This document shows positions 19,032 through 29,218 of a stretch of 64,000 nt of DNA, one piece after another (positions within the stretch are counted from its first letter, which is position 1; every line of letters begins with the position of its first letter). A program made the translations under genes and the position numbers. The DNA comes from Burkholderiales bacterium (lineage in GTDB: Bacteria; Pseudomonadota; Gammaproteobacteria; Burkholderiales; SG8-41), in the NCBI GenBank assembly GCA_019634975.1, contig JAHCAI010000013.1, forward strand, positions 1 to 64,000, in the 5' to 3' direction. Under the pieces are notes generated by a model, which was not told the origin of the DNA, did not search any database, and was given only the letters and a program-made list of their open reading frames with translations.

Positions 19032-22000
19032 ATGCAGACCGTGAATTCTTCCGCCGTTCAGGACAAAGGCGGCGCAGTGTCCGAGCCCCTTGAGGCATCG
19101 CGAAGGCCGCGCGCCCTGCGGGTTGTCCTGCTGTGCAGTGCGCTGATGCTTGGCCTTGCGGTTGTCGTTGGCACGGAGATACTCATTCGCAAGGATCGCG
19201 CCGATGCGCTCCGCTTTGCCGAGCGGCATGCCGAGACTCTCGCCCGCTCGCTGCGCGGCCAGCTCGATGCGGAACTGGATGTGATTGAAAGCCTGCTGCG
19301 AGTGGCCGCCGTCGAGGCGCAGCGTGACGGACTCGAGGCTGCGGCGCTGCGGCTGTCGCGGATGGTTGCCGCGAGAAGCGACAAGACGGCCGGCTTTTTT
19401 CTGCTCGACCCGGCGGGCCGAAAGGTCTGGGGGAGCCGCGAAGCCGTGCTGCCGGCGGACCTCGCCGAGCGGCACCTGCGGGCTCACCGGCGCGAGCCGG
19501 CCGCGATGCACATCACGCCGCTCCTTCGGGGTGCCGACGCCCAGGCGATGCACCTGAGCCTGCCGGTCCCCGACGGGGACGGCAAAGTTGCCGGTATCAT
19601 GATGGCAGCGTTCGATGCCGCCTGGCTGCAGCGCCGCCATGAGGAGCTGCGCCTCGGCAGCGGCGGCCTGCTTGAGCTGCTGGATCGCGACGGACTGCTG
19701 ATTGCGCGGGTGCCGGACGGTGGCGCAGCAGGCGAACGGCGCTTTGCGGAACAGTCCCGACCGCTGCCGGCCGGGCAAGAATGCAGTACGGGAAGCACCG
19801 ACGACCCCATCGACGGTCTCAGCCGCATCAGCAGCACCTGCAGTATCGACGCGCGTGGCCTGTCCGTGGGTGTCGGCATGCTGGCGGCGGATGCGGCGGC
19901 AGGCGGCGCTGTGAAAGCGCCGCGTTACCGGATTGTTGCTGTTCTGCTGCTGGCCATTCTTGCCGGCGGCACCGTGCCGCTGCTGGCACTGCTGAGCCGC
20001 CGCGAGGCCATGCAGGCCGCGTTGCGCGGCAGCGAGGCGCGCTTCAGGGCCCTCAATGCGCTGGGTTCGGACTGGTATTGGGAGACGGACGAGCGCTACC
20101 GGATCAAGGACATTTCGGAAGGCTTTTGCCGCATCAGCGGATTGTCCCGAGACATGGTGCTGGGCAGGGCGCTCTGGGATGTCGATTCGATCACGCCGGT
20201 CGGGGGCGACTGGTCCGTGCACCAGTCCGGCATCGCGCGGCGTTTGCCGTTCCGCGACCTTGCGTTACGCATCATCAGTCCGCAGGCGGTCGTGGTCTAT
20301 GGCAGCATCAGCGGAGAGCCGCTGTTCGGAGCAGGCGGCGGGCTGCAGGGCTATCACGGCATCGGCAACGACATCACTTCCGAGATCACGCTGCGCCAGC
20401 GCCTGCGCATGCAGCACGATGTGACGCGCATCCTCGGCCAGGAACAGGATCCCGCCCTGGCAATTCGCGAGGTTCTGGCGACAATCTGCCGGACCATGGA
20501 GTGGAAGTGGGGGGCGCACCGCCGCCTCGAACCCGGCACTCTCATGCTGACCTGCCATGAATACTGGCTGGCGCCCGGTGTCCAGGCCGATGCCTTCGTC
20601 GAATTCGCGAGGCAGCCGAAGACCGCTGATCCGCAGAAAGGCACGGTCAGCCGGGCGATCGCAGAGGGCAGGATCATCTGGTTCACGGATCACGAGCCGA
20701 CAAGCCTCAGGCGCAGCGCGCTGGCGGGCGCCGCGGGCCTCCGTGGAGCGATCGCGATACCTGTTCCGCGCAGCAGGGGGACGGAGGATGCGATCGAGTT
20801 CTTCAGCGACCGGGTGGAGGCACCCGACCAGGTGACGCTTGACACCCTGGACTCCATCGGCAGGGATATCGGGCAATACCTCGACAGCACCGAAGCGCAG
20901 AAGGCCAGCAGCACGCTGCAGCGTGAACGCCAGCAACTGCTGGACCGGCTGGAGTGGCAACTGCAGCACATGCCGATTGCCTGCGTGATGCAGGACGAGC
21001 AGTTCCGGGTGGTTTACTGCAACCCTGCGGCCGAGCGCCTGTTCGGCTACTCGATGCGCGAATTGCAGGGGCGGGACATCGCGGAGCGCGTGGCCCCGGA
21101 GGAGATCCGTCCGCAGGTCTGGGCGCGCCGCGCGCGACTGCAGGCCGGCGACAGCGGGGTATCCGGTACCAACGAGAATCTGCGCAAGAACGGTGAGCGC
21201 ATCATCTGCGAATGGCGTAATACGCCGCTCACCGACGAGTCGGGCCGGTTCGCCGGTGTGCTGGCGACGGTGCAGGACGTCACCGAACGCGCGCGGATGG
21301 TCGCGGCGCTGGAGGAGGGGGAGCGGCGCTACCGGCAGATTTTCGAGTCCGCGCCCTTGCCGATGTGGGTGGCGGAGACCGGGATTCCGAAATTCCTGGC
21401 CGTCAACGATGCGATGGTGGCCAAATACGGCTATTCGCGCGAGGAGCTGTTGCGGATGAGCGCGATAGACCTGCAGTGTCCCGAGGACCGGGATTACGTC
21501 GACCGCCAGCTGCGCGAGCGCGATCCGAAGGAGACCGCCTTTTTCGAGCGGCGCCACCGGGCGCGGGATGGCCGCCTGCTCTACATGGAAATCACCGCGC
21601 ACCCCTTTGTTTTCGACGGCAAGCCGGCGCGCCTGGTCGTGGCGCTGGATGTGACTGACCGGCGCGTCGCGCAGGCCGCCTTGGAGGAAAGCGAGGCACG
21701 TTTCCGGGCGGTGTTTGAGCAGGCATCGGTGGGCATTGCGATCCGTGCCCTTGCGGAGCGCCCGCGCTTCCTGCGGGTGAATCGTAAACTGTGCGAGATT
21801 CTCGGCTACTCCGAGAGTGAACTGTTGCAGAAAACCACGACAGAACTGACTGTCGAGGATGATCTTGACACCACGCTGCAGATGAACCGTCAGCTGATGG
21901 CGGGCACCGTGTCCAGCTACTCCCGCCGCAAGCGTTACCGGCGCAAGGACGGCCGGCCGATCTGGGTGAATCTGGCGGTTTCGAGAGTGGTCGAGCGAGC

Positions 22001-23582
22001 CCATGATGGCGGCGGCGGGGCAAGCTATCTGATTTCCGTGATCGAGGATATTTCCGACCAGGTGGAAAGCGAGTCACGGGTCCTCGAGAGCGAGGCCCGC
22101 TACCGGCAGATTTTCGCTCTGACCCCGCTGCCGATGTATCTGCGCGATGAGGAGAGTCTCGAATTCCTCGATGTCAACGACGCCTGCCTGGAGCTTTACG
22201 GTTACACCCGCGAAGAGATGCTTTCCCTCAGCCTGATTGATATCCAGACCCCGGAAAACCGTGAGCGATACAACGGGTCCTCGAATCGTCCGGTCGGTAT
22301 CGTCGAACATCTTCAGAAGCGGCATTTGCGCAAGAACGGCGAGCCGGTCGACGTCGAAATCTATTCCTACCCGACATCCCTCGGCGGGCGCAAGGTGCGG
22401 CTGGTGCTGGTGCGCGACATGACCGACCAGCTGCGCATGGAGCAGCTGCTGCGTGACAACGAGGCCCGCCTGCGGGCAATCGCGGACAATGTGCCGGCGG
22501 TCATTGCATATTTCGACGGGAGACGGCAGCGGCAGTACTCGAACCGCCCCTTCGACCGCTGGTTCGGGGCTGACGGGCACGAAGGGACGACAGGCCTCGC
22601 GGCAACACTCGATCCGTTGCTGGGAAGGGCCTTGCAAGGGACGGATCTGCTCGAGGAATGCCTGCTCGATACGCTGGACGGCAAGCGGATCGTGCGGATC
22701 ACGCTGATTGCACATCGCGGCGATGACGGCCTGGTGCAGGGCGTGCACCTTATGGGCTATGACCTGACCGATATCCGGCGGGCGGAGGCCGAGGTGATGC
22801 AGCTGAACGCGGAACTGGAACAGCGCGTCGAGCAGCGCACCCGCGCGCTGGCGGCCGCCAACCGCGAGCTGGAGTCATTTTCGTATTCGGTATCGCATGA
22901 CCTGCGTGCGCCCCTGCGCACGGTGGATGGTTTCAGCCAGATCCTTCTGGATGAATATGCGGAAAAGCTGGACGAGGTCGGGCGCGGCTATCTGGAACGG
23001 GTGCGCTCCGGCAGCCGGCGCATGGCGGAGCTGATCGATGATCTGCTGGAACTGGCGCGGGTGACACGCCGCGACCTGCAGGTGCAGGACTGCGATCTCA
23101 GCGCCCTGGCAAATGACATCCTGGGCGACCTGTCGCAGGGCGATCCGGCGCGCAAGGTCAGGATCGAGGTCGCGGCGGGCATGAGGGTCGCCGCGGACGG
23201 CGGGCTGCTGCGCATCGCCCTGGAGAATCTGCTGCGCAATGCCTGGAAATTCACCGGACGCCGGACGGATGCCGTTATTGAAGTGGGCTGTACCGGCGAA
23301 GGCAGCGAGAAAACCTACTTCGTGCGGGATAACGGCGTGGGTTTCGACATGGCTTACGCGAACAAGCTGTTCGGGGCCTTCCAGCGCCTGCACAGCGAAT
23401 CCGAGTTCGAGGGCACGGGCATCGGACTTGCCCTGGTGCAGCGGGTGGTTCGCCGCCACGGCGGCAGCGTCTGGGCGGAGGCCTCGCCAGGTGCCGGCGC
23501 GTGTTTCTATTTCACCCTTCCGGACCGGCCAGCCGGCGACCCGGCGGAAAAGGCAGGAGCGGAATTCAGGGCAGCCACATAG
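19032..23582 (+). CDS. Multi-PAS/GAF membrane histidine kinase
   Basis: Sensor kinase of 1516 residues. There are two membrane helices (about 29-49 and 300-322) around a periplasmic Cache-like sensor. PAS domains start near 335, 640, 763, 886, 1019 and 1142, with a GAF-like domain at about 472-620. A short coiled coil leads into HisKA with the H-box FSYSVSHDLRAPLR (His about 1289). The ATPase domain has the N-box NLLRNAWKF, then VRDNGVGFDM and EGTGIGLALVQ. The 3' PAS pair starting at 763 and 1019 are near-copies (RYRQIF..APLPM / RYRQIF..TPLPM), which suggests recent duplication. It has no receiver domain and no adjacent response regulator, so partner and signal are unknown. Confidence 0.9.
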   Translation: MQTVNSSAVQDKGGAVSEPLEASRRPRALRVVLLCSALMLGLAVVVGTEILIRKDRADALRFAERHAETLARSLRGQLDAELDVIESLLRVAAVEAQRDGLEAAALRLSRMVAARSDKTAGFFLLDPAGRKVWGSREAVLPADLAERHLRAHRREPAAMHITPLLRGADAQAMHLSLPVPDGDGKVAGIMMAAFDAAWLQRRHEELRLGSGGLLELLDRDGLLIARVPDGGAAGERRFAEQSRPLPAGQECSTGSTDDPIDGLSRISSTCSIDARGLSVGVGMLAADAAAGGAVKAPRYRIVAVLLLAILAGGTVPLLALLSRREAMQAALRGSEARFRALNALGSDWYWETDERYRIKDISEGFCRISGLSRDMVLGRALWDVDSITPVGGDWSVHQSGIARRLPFRDLALRIISPQAVVVYGSISGEPLFGAGGGLQGYHGIGNDITSEITLRQRLRMQHDVTRILGQEQDPALAIREVLATICRTMEWKWGAHRRLEPGTLMLTCHEYWLAPGVQADAFVEFARQPKTADPQKGTVSRAIAEGRIIWFTDHEPTSLRRSALAGAAGLRGAIAIPVPRSRGTEDAIEFFSDRVEAPDQVTLDTLDSIGRDIGQYLDSTEAQKASSTLQRERQQLLDRLEWQLQHMPIACVMQDEQFRVVYCNPAAERLFGYSMRELQGRDIAERVAPEEIRPQVWARRARLQAGDSGVSGTNENLRKNGERIICEWRNTPLTDESGRFAGVLATVQDVTERARMVAALEEGERRYRQIFESAPLPMWVAETGIPKFLAVNDAMVAKYGYSREELLRMSAIDLQCPEDRDYVDRQLRERDPKETAFFERRHRARDGRLLYMEITAHPFVFDGKPARLVVALDVTDRRVAQAALEESEARFRAVFEQASVGIAIRALAERPRFLRVNRKLCEILGYSESELLQKTTTELTVEDDLDTTLQMNRQLMAGTVSSYSRRKRYRRKDGRPIWVNLAVSRVVERAHDGGGGASYLISVIEDISDQVESESRVLESEARYRQIFALTPLPMYLRDEESLEFLDVNDACLELYGYTREEMLSLSLIDIQTPENRERYNGSSNRPVGIVEHLQKRHLRKNGEPVDVEIYSYPTSLGGRKVRLVLVRDMTDQLRMEQLLRDNEARLRAIADNVPAVIAYFDGRRQRQYSNRPFDRWFGADGHEGTTGLAATLDPLLGRALQGTDLLEECLLDTLDGKRIVRITLIAHRGDDGLVQGVHLMGYDLTDIRRAEAEVMQLNAELEQRVEQRTRALAAANRELESFSYSVSHDLRAPLRTVDGFSQILLDEYAEKLDEVGRGYLERVRSGSRRMAELIDDLLELARVTRRDLQVQDCDLSALANDILGDLSQGDPARKVRIEVAAGMRVAADGGLLRIALENLLRNAWKFTGRRTDAVIEVGCTGEGSEKTYFVRDNGVGFDMAYANKLFGAFQRLHSESEFEGTGIGLALVQRVVRRHGGSVWAEASPGAGACFYFTLPDRPAGDPAEKAGAEFRAAT

Positions 23583-23937
23583 CGGCGATCACCCGGCGGC
23601 CCTCGCCGGCAAGGATGTTGAAGGTGCGGCATGCCGCTGCGGTACTCATTATTTCGAAGCCCGTTCCTGCTCCGGCCAGTGCGCTAAGCAGTTCCGGCCC
23701 CGGCAACAAATGCCCCGGTCCGGTGCCGAAGATGATGATTTCCGGGCGGTTTTCCAGCAGATGGGCGGCATCTCCGGCTGACAGGGAGGAAAAATCGCCG
23801 ACAGGCCAGGCACGCGGCGGCTGGTCGGTGAAAACCAGCAAGGAATGCTCGTAGCGTGTGCCATTGACGGAAAGATAGCCTGATCCATAAGCGGTGAAGG
23901 TGTGGCTGTTCCGGGTATCGGCCAGATGCAGTTTCAT
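23566..23937 (-). CDS. Mth938-like domain protein
   Basis: A 123-residue protein of the Mth938/NDUFAF3-like fold (PF04430). The visible hallmarks are GSGYLSVNGTRYEHSLLVF and PEIIIFGTGPGHLLPGPEL. Bacterial members are of unknown function. The eukaryotic relative helps assemble respiratory complex I. It is divergent from alaC, and its 3' end overlaps the 3' end of the kinase gene by 17 bases. Confidence 0.85.
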   Translation of the reverse strand: MKLHLADTRNSHTFTAYGSGYLSVNGTRYEHSLLVFTDQPPRAWPVGDFSSLSAGDAAHLLENRPEIIIFGTGPGHLLPGPELLSALAGAGTGFEIMSTAAACRTFNILAGEGRRVIAAMWLP

Positions 23938-23948
23938 AAGCCCATGAT

Positions 23949-23977
23949 TTGCCGTGGATAATCTGCTTGGCTACAAT
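23949..23977 (+). promoter_or_regulatory. Probable sigma-70 promoter of alaC-hom-thrC
   Basis: TTGCCG (23949-23954) and TACAAT (23972-23977) are separated by 17 bases. This leaves a leader of about 100 bases before alaC. The leader holds no obvious attenuator or leader peptide. Confidence 0.5.
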
Positions 23978-24083
23978 TATACGTTTTCCGCCCGCCGGGC
24001 ACCGACAAGCAGGGCGCCCGGTGCCGCGAACGCGCGGCTGGACGAACCCGCGCCCTGCATGCATTCCTCCGAGATTTCTGTAA

Positions 24084-25271
24084 ATGGAAGATTTTCCGCG
24101 CATCAAACGCCTGCCGCCATACGTGTTCAACGTCACCGGCGAACTGAAGCTCGCGGCCCGTCGGCGCGGCGAGGACATCATCGACTTCAGCATGGGCAAT
24201 CCGGACCAGCCGACGCCGCGGCACATTGTCGACAAGCTGGTGGAAACGGTGCAGCGGACGGACACCCACGGCTATTCCGTTTCCAAGGGCATCACCCGGC
24301 TGCGCAAGGCGATCTGCAACTGGTACCAGACGCGCTACGGTGTCGAACTCGATCCCGACTCCGAGGCCATCGTCACCATCGGCTCCAAGGAGGGCATTGC
24401 CCACCTTGCGCTGGCGACGCTGGAACGCGGCGACATCGTGCTGGTGCCCAATCCGAGCTACCCGATCCACATCTACGGACCGGTGATCGCCGGCGCCGAC
24501 ATCCGCCATGTGCCCATGCATGCGGGGGTCGATTTCTTCGAGGCGCTCGGGCAGTCGATCCGGGACACCTACCCGAAGCCGAAGATGCTGATCGTCAATT
24601 TCCCGAGCAATCCAACGACGCAGTGCGTGGATCTCGCTTTCTTCGAGCGGCTGATCGCGATCGCGCGGGAACATGACATCTGGGTCGTCCACGACCTCGC
24701 TTATGCCGACATCGTGTTTGATGGCTACAAGGCGCCGTCGATCCTGCAGGTTCCCGGCGCGCGAGACATCGCGGTGGAGTTCTTCACGATGTCGAAGAGC
24801 TACAACATGGCCGGCTGGCGCGTCGGTTTCATGGTCGGCAACCGCGACCTGGTCAACGCGCTGGCGCGGATGAAGAGCTACCATGACTACGGCACTTTCA
24901 CGCCGATCCAGGTTGCTTCGATCATCGCCCTGGAAGGGCCGCAGGACTGCGTCGAAAACGTGCGCATGGTCTATCAGGGCCGGCGCGACGTGCTGTGGTC
25001 CGGGTTGAACGCGATGGGCTGGCGGGTCGACAAGCCGCAGGCAACGATGTACATCTGGGCACCAATACCGGAGGCGTACAAGGCAATGGGTTCCCTCGAG
25101 TTTTCGAAGAAGCTGCTGATCGAGGGCAAGGTCGCGGTGGCACCGGGCACCGGCTTCGGACACTATGGCGACAGCCATGTGCGCTTTGCATTGATCGAGA
25201 ACGAGGCGCGGACCCGGCAGGCGTTACGCACCATCAAGGAAATGTTCCGCAAGGACGGCCTGCTGAAGTAA
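24084..25271 (+). CDS. alaC: AlaC-type PLP aminotransferase
   Basis: Fold-type I class I/II aminotransferase of 395 residues, related to glutamate-pyruvate aminotransferase AlaC. The start [19 protein letters not shown] and [12 protein letters not shown] are typical of AlaC. The PLP lysine lies in [14 protein letters not shown] (about 236) and the substrate-carboxylate Arg in [11 protein letters not shown]. It catalyses pyruvate plus glutamate to alanine plus 2-oxoglutarate. It precedes hom and thrC in an amino-acid operon, an arrangement common in betaproteobacteria. Confidence 0.9.
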   Translation: MEDFPRIKRLPPYVFNVTGELKLAARRRGEDIIDFSMGNPDQPTPRHIVDKLVETVQRTDTHGYSVSKGITRLRKAICNWYQTRYGVELDPDSEAIVTIGSKEGIAHLALATLERGDIVLVPNPSYPIHIYGPVIAGADIRHVPMHAGVDFFEALGQSIRDTYPKPKMLIVNFPSNPTTQCVDLAFFERLIAIAREHDIWVVHDLAYADIVFDGYKAPSILQVPGARDIAVEFFTMSKSYNMAGWRVGFMVGNRDLVNALARMKSYHDYGTFTPIQVASIIALEGPQDCVENVRMVYQGRRDVLWSGLNAMGWRVDKPQATMYIWAPIPEAYKAMGSLEFSKKLLIEGKVAVAPGTGFGHYGDSHVRFALIENEARTRQALRTIKEMFRKDGLLK

Positions 25272-25308
25272 GCGGCGGCCGCAACAGGACGGGAAGAACA
25301 CCGAAACA

Positions 25309-26619
25309 ATGAAACCGATAAATGTAGGGCTTCTGGGCATTGGAACCGTCGGCGGCGGCACTTTCCGCGTGCTCCAGCGCAACAGCGAGGAGATATCGCG
25401 CCGCGCGGGCTGCGAGATCCGCATGACCATGATCGCGGACAGGGATGTCGCGCGCGCGAAGTCCGTTGCCGGCGACGCTGCGCGGGTGACCGGCGACGCG
25501 CTCGACGTGCTCAACAATCCGGACATCGATATCGTCGTCGAGCTGATTGGCGGCTATGGCGCGGCGAGGGACCTGGTGCTGAAGGCGATCGCCGCGGGCA
25601 AGCATGTGGTCACGGCGAACAAGGCACTGCTGGCATTGCATGGCAACGAGATCTTTGCCGCGGCCCGCGCAAAAGGCGTCACCGTATGTTTTGAGGCGGC
25701 GGTCGGCGGCGGCATCCCGATCATCAAGTCGCTGCGCGAGGGGCTTACCGCCAACCGCATCGAGTGGATTGCCGGCATCATCAATGGCACCAGCAATTTC
25801 ATCCTGTCCGAGATGCGCGACAAGGGCGCGGCTTTCGCCGATGTGCTGAAGGAGGCCCAGCGCATGGGTTATGCGGAGGCCGACCCGACCTTCGACATCG
25901 AGGGCGTCGATGCGGCACACAAGCTGTCGATCATGGCGGCGATCGGCTTCGGCATCCCGGTGCAGTTCGGCAAGGCCCATGTGGAAGGCATATCGAGGCT
26001 CGCGCAGCAGGACATCCGTTATGCCGAGGAACTGGGCTACCGCATCAAGCTGCTGGGCATAGCCAAGCGCAAGCCCGCGGGTTTCGAGCTGCGCGTGCAC
26101 CCGACGCTGATCCCGGCGCGGCAGCTGTTGGCGAATGTCGAGGGGGTGATGAACGCGATCCTGGTCAAGGGCGACGCGGTAGGGCAGACGATGTACTACG
26201 GCGCCGGCGCCGGCGCGGAGCCCACCGCCTCGGCGGTGGTGGCTGATCTCGTGGATGTCGCGCGGATGCTGACTGCCGATCCCGAGCATCGTGTGCCGCA
26301 CCTGGCCTTCCAGCCGGACCGGCTTTCGGACGCGCCCATCCTGCCGATGGGGGAAGTCGAAACCTCGAATTACCTGCGGCTGCGGGTGGAGGACAAGGCC
26401 GGCGTATTGGCCGACATCACGCGCATCCTGGCCAACGAGGGCATCTCGATCGAGGCGCTGGTGCAGAAGGAACCTTCCGCCGGCGAAAAGCAGGTGGACA
26501 TCATCCTGCTGACCCATCTTGCGCAGGAGAAAAAAGTTGACGCCGCGATCGCCCGCATCGAGGCCCTGCCGGTGGTGTTCGGGAAGATCACGCGCATCCG
26601 CATGGAAGCGCTGAAATGA
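25309..26619 (+). CDS. hom: Homoserine dehydrogenase
   Basis: Reduces aspartate semialdehyde to homoserine for threonine and methionine synthesis. It has 436 residues: an N-terminal NAD(P) domain (GLLGIGTVGGGTFRVL), the catalytic domain (GIINGTSNFILSEM, EADPTFDIEGVDAAHKL) and a C-terminal ACT domain (YLRLRVEDKAGVLADITRIL) for feedback by threonine. The monofunctional long form, without aspartokinase, is usual in this class. The stop overlaps the thrC start by four bases. Confidence 0.96.
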   Translation: MKPINVGLLGIGTVGGGTFRVLQRNSEEISRRAGCEIRMTMIADRDVARAKSVAGDAARVTGDALDVLNNPDIDIVVELIGGYGAARDLVLKAIAAGKHVVTANKALLALHGNEIFAAARAKGVTVCFEAAVGGGIPIIKSLREGLTANRIEWIAGIINGTSNFILSEMRDKGAAFADVLKEAQRMGYAEADPTFDIEGVDAAHKLSIMAAIGFGIPVQFGKAHVEGISRLAQQDIRYAEELGYRIKLLGIAKRKPAGFELRVHPTLIPARQLLANVEGVMNAILVKGDAVGQTMYYGAGAGAEPTASAVVADLVDVARMLTADPEHRVPHLAFQPDRLSDAPILPMGEVETSNYLRLRVEDKAGVLADITRILANEGISIEALVQKEPSAGEKQVDIILLTHLAQEKKVDAAIARIEALPVVFGKITRIRMEALK

Positions 26620-28067
26620 GCGCACCCGCCCAGAGGTCAGCAGCCACCGCATTGGCGACCCGTTATGTGAGCACGCGGGGGCGCATGCCGGCCGCGCGCT
26701 TCTGCGACGTGCTGCTCGGCGGACTCGCCCCGGATGGCGGCCTCGTGGTGCCCCAGGCTTATCCGCGGCTCGCGCCGCAGGAGCTATCGGCAATGCGTCG
26801 CTTGTCCTATCCGGAACTCGCGCTGAACATCATCGGCCGCTTCGTCGATGACATTCCGGCGGCCGACCTCGAATGCCTGGTGCGGCGAGCCTATCGCGCC
26901 GAAACCTTCGGGTCGGCGGAGATCACGCCGCTGCAGACGCTGGAGCCGGGCCTGCACCTGCTCAAGCTGTCGAACGGTCCGACGCTCGCCTTCAAGGACG
27001 TGGCGATGCAGCTGCTCGGCGAGCTGTTCGAATACGTGCTGCGTCGCGAGGGGCGCACGCTGAACATCCTCGGCGCGACCTCGGGAGACACCGGCTCGGC
27101 TGCCGAATACGCGATGCGCGGGCGCCAGGGCATCCGCGTGTTCATGCTGTCGCCGCACGGCAAGATGAGCCCGTTCCAGCGCGCGCAGATGTACTCGCTG
27201 CAGGATGCCAACATTTTCAACATCGCGATCCGCGGCGTGTTCGACGACTGCCAGGACATCGTCAAGGCGGTCAGCGGGGATGCGGCGTTCAAGAATGCGC
27301 ACCGCATCGGCGCGGTCAATTCGATCAACTGGGCGCGCGTGGTGGCCCAGGTCGTCTATTACTTCAAGGGTTATTTCGCGGCGACGCGGAGCAACGACGA
27401 GCAGGTTTCCTTCGCAGTGCCCTCGGGCAATTTCGGCAACATTTTCGCCGGCCACATCGCGCGGATGATGGGGCTGCCGATCCGCCGGCTGATACTCGCG
27501 TCCAACGAGAACGACGTGCTCGACGAGTTTTTCCGCAGCGGCCGCTACCGGGTGCGCTCCAGCCGGGAGACGGCACAGACTTCAAGCCCTTCAATGGACA
27601 TCTCGAAGGCTTCGAATTTCGAGCGTTTCGTGTTTGACCTGGTGGACCGCGATCCGGCGATCGTCGCCCGCCTGTGGCGGGAAGTCGAGGATGCAGGCGG
27701 CTTCAACCTCGGCGAGACGCCGTACTGGCAGGGCATAGCGGAATACGGCTTTGTCTCCGGCCGCAGCACCCACGCCGACCGCGTGGCCTGCATCCGCCGC
27801 ATCGCGCAAGGTTACGGCGTGACCATCGATCCGCATACCGCGGACGGCATCAACGTCGGCCTGCAGCAGCGCGAGAAGGACGTGCCGCTGATCTGCCTTG
27901 AAACGGCGCTGCCGGCGAAATTTGCCGACACCATCCGCGAGGCCTTGGGCCGCGACCCGGAAGTGCCGCCCGGATACGACGGGCTGGAGAGCCGGCTGCA
28001 GCGGGTTGCGGTGATGGATCCGGACGTCGAGGCGGTGAAGGCTTTCATCGCCGGGCGCACGAAATAA
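26616..28067 (+). CDS. thrC: Threonine synthase
   Basis: PLP enzyme that converts O-phosphohomoserine to threonine, 483 residues, of the class related to yeast Thr4. The N-terminus is YVSTRGRMPAARFCDVLLGG. The PLP lysine lies in LAFKDVAMQ and the phosphate-binding loop in GATSGDTGSAAEYAM. ATG 26616 overlaps the hom stop (ATGA), so the two are translationally coupled. The stop codon is within an AT-rich element. Confidence 0.95.
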   Translation: MSAPAQRSAATALATRYVSTRGRMPAARFCDVLLGGLAPDGGLVVPQAYPRLAPQELSAMRRLSYPELALNIIGRFVDDIPAADLECLVRRAYRAETFGSAEITPLQTLEPGLHLLKLSNGPTLAFKDVAMQLLGELFEYVLRREGRTLNILGATSGDTGSAAEYAMRGRQGIRVFMLSPHGKMSPFQRAQMYSLQDANIFNIAIRGVFDDCQDIVKAVSGDAAFKNAHRIGAVNSINWARVVAQVVYYFKGYFAATRSNDEQVSFAVPSGNFGNIFAGHIARMMGLPIRRLILASNENDVLDEFFRSGRYRVRSSRETAQTSSPSMDISKASNFERFVFDLVDRDPAIVARLWREVEDAGGFNLGETPYWQGIAEYGFVSGRSTHADRVACIRRIAQGYGVTIDPHTADGINVGLQQREKDVPLICLETALPAKFADTIREALGRDPEVPPGYDGLESRLQRVAVMDPDVEAVKAFIAGRTK

Positions 28068-28100
28068 AATCGTTTAAAAACAAATAGTTACAATATAATC
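28065..28100 (-). repeat. AT-rich intergenic element, copy E
   Basis: On the minus strand it reads TAACTATTTGTTTTTAAACG from 28090 downward, with a T-rich tail reaching the thrC stop codon. The first 15 bases equal copy B at 50340. It separates convergent thrC and nadC. Confidence 0.6.
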
Positions 28101-28104
28101 CGTC

Positions 28105-28941
28105 TCAGACGGGATCGAAGCGCATCGACAGGTCGATCGCCGCGACATCCTTGGTCAGCGCGCCGATCGAAATGCGGTCGACCCCGGTCTCCGCGATGGC
28201 GCGCACGTTGTCCAGCGTGATGCCGCCCGAGGCCTCAAGCGTTGCGCGTCCTGCGGTCCAGCGCACCGCTTCGCGCATCTGCTCGAGGGTCATGTTGTCG
28301 AGCAGGATCATTTTCGCGCCGTTGCCCACGGCCTCGCGCAGCTGATCCAGGGTTTCCACCTCGATCTGCACCCAGCTGGCGCGGCCGGCCAGCAGCGCCG
28401 CCGCCGCGAGGGCGGGCCGGATGCCGCCCGCCGCCGCGATGTGATTTTCCTTGATCAGGATGGCGTCCCACAGGCCCATGCGGTGGTTGACGCCGCCGCC
28501 CGCAGTGACGGCATATTTTTGCGCGACACGCAGTCCGGGCAGGGTCTTGCGGGTGTCGAGGATGGCGGCGCGGGTGCCGGCGACACGATCGACATACCGG
28601 CGTGTGACCGTGGCGACCCCGGACAGCAGTTGCAGGAAATTGAGCGCGGTGCGCTCCGCGGTCAGCAGCGCGCGCGAGGCACCGGTGATGTTGCAGAGGC
28701 GGGTGCCGGCGGCCACGCGATCGCCATCCTGCGCCAGCCATTCGATCCGCACCGCGGGATCCAGCTTGCGGATGCAGGCGTCGAACCAGGCGGTTCCGCA
28801 GAGCACGGCTTCGCGCCGGCAGATGACCCGGGCGCGGGCATCCGGCCGCTCGGGCGCGAGTTGCGCGGTGAGGTCGCCGGAGGCGACATCCTCGGCCAGT
28901 GCGGCTGAAACATTGTCTTCGATTGCGCGGGTCAGATCCAT
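28105..28941 (-). CDS. nadC: Nicotinate-nucleotide pyrophosphorylase (quinolinate phosphoribosyltransferase)
   Basis: De novo NAD synthesis: quinolinate plus PRPP to nicotinate mononucleotide. It has 278 residues with EDVASGDLTA, LTAERTALNFLQLLSG, ILDTRKTLPGLRVAQKYAV, GGGVNHRMGLWDAILIKENH and the C-terminal LEASGGITLDN, ISIGALT. ATG 28941 gives the family N-terminus. The upstream continuation of the frame overlaps a decayed duplicate and is not part of the gene. Confidence 0.95.
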   Translation of the reverse strand: MDLTRAIEDNVSAALAEDVASGDLTAQLAPERPDARARVICRREAVLCGTAWFDACIRKLDPAVRIEWLAQDGDRVAAGTRLCNITGASRALLTAERTALNFLQLLSGVATVTRRYVDRVAGTRAAILDTRKTLPGLRVAQKYAVTAGGGVNHRMGLWDAILIKENHIAAAGGIRPALAAAALLAGRASWVQIEVETLDQLREAVGNGAKMILLDNMTLEQMREAVRWTAGRATLEASGGITLDNVRAIAETGVDRISIGALTKDVAAIDLSMRFDPV

Positions 28942-28944
28942 GGC

Positions 28945-29210
28945 GGGACGAGGGGCGGTATTCCGAAAACTGCTGCGTGGTGCGGCAGGGATTCTAACCG
29001 AGCGGCAGGGGCGCGCGCACGGGCGACATCGTGAGCGTGATGTCAAACGGCATCGACACGGTGCCGGGATACCTGATCATCGGCGGACAGTCCTCCTGGC
29101 CGGCCTCTTCCAGCGACCGCGAGGAGATGGCCTTCAACTGCGGCACCCGGGCCTGGGCCCGCAAAAGCGCGAGAAACGGAGGAGGCAGCGTCATTTTCTG
29201 CAGATGGCCG
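28945..29210 (+). pseudogene. Decayed partial copy of the FMN glutamate-synthase-like gene 5' end
   Basis: This stretch aligns with the promoter and first codons of the intact gene at 33982. Upstream, TATTCCGAAAACTGCTGCGT matches TATTCCGGAAACTGCTATAT, so the -10-like TATATA has become TGCGTG. The start ATG has become ACG (29019). The internal ATG has become GTG (29031). The readable protein MSVMSNGIDTVPGYLIIGG corresponds to MSVLSYGIGTVLGFLIIGG of the intact gene, and DREEMAFNCGTRAWARKSA to DREEMPFNRATRGWVYKSA. About 35 codons between the two blocks are missing in frame. Similarity ends near 29210, next to the LysR gene. Confidence 0.85.
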
Positions 29211-29218
29211 CAGCAGAT

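Noticed and set aside
28994..29194. Minus-strand open frame in the decayed duplicate
   Set aside because: Opposite strand of the pseudogene; the plus strand aligns with the intact FMN gene.
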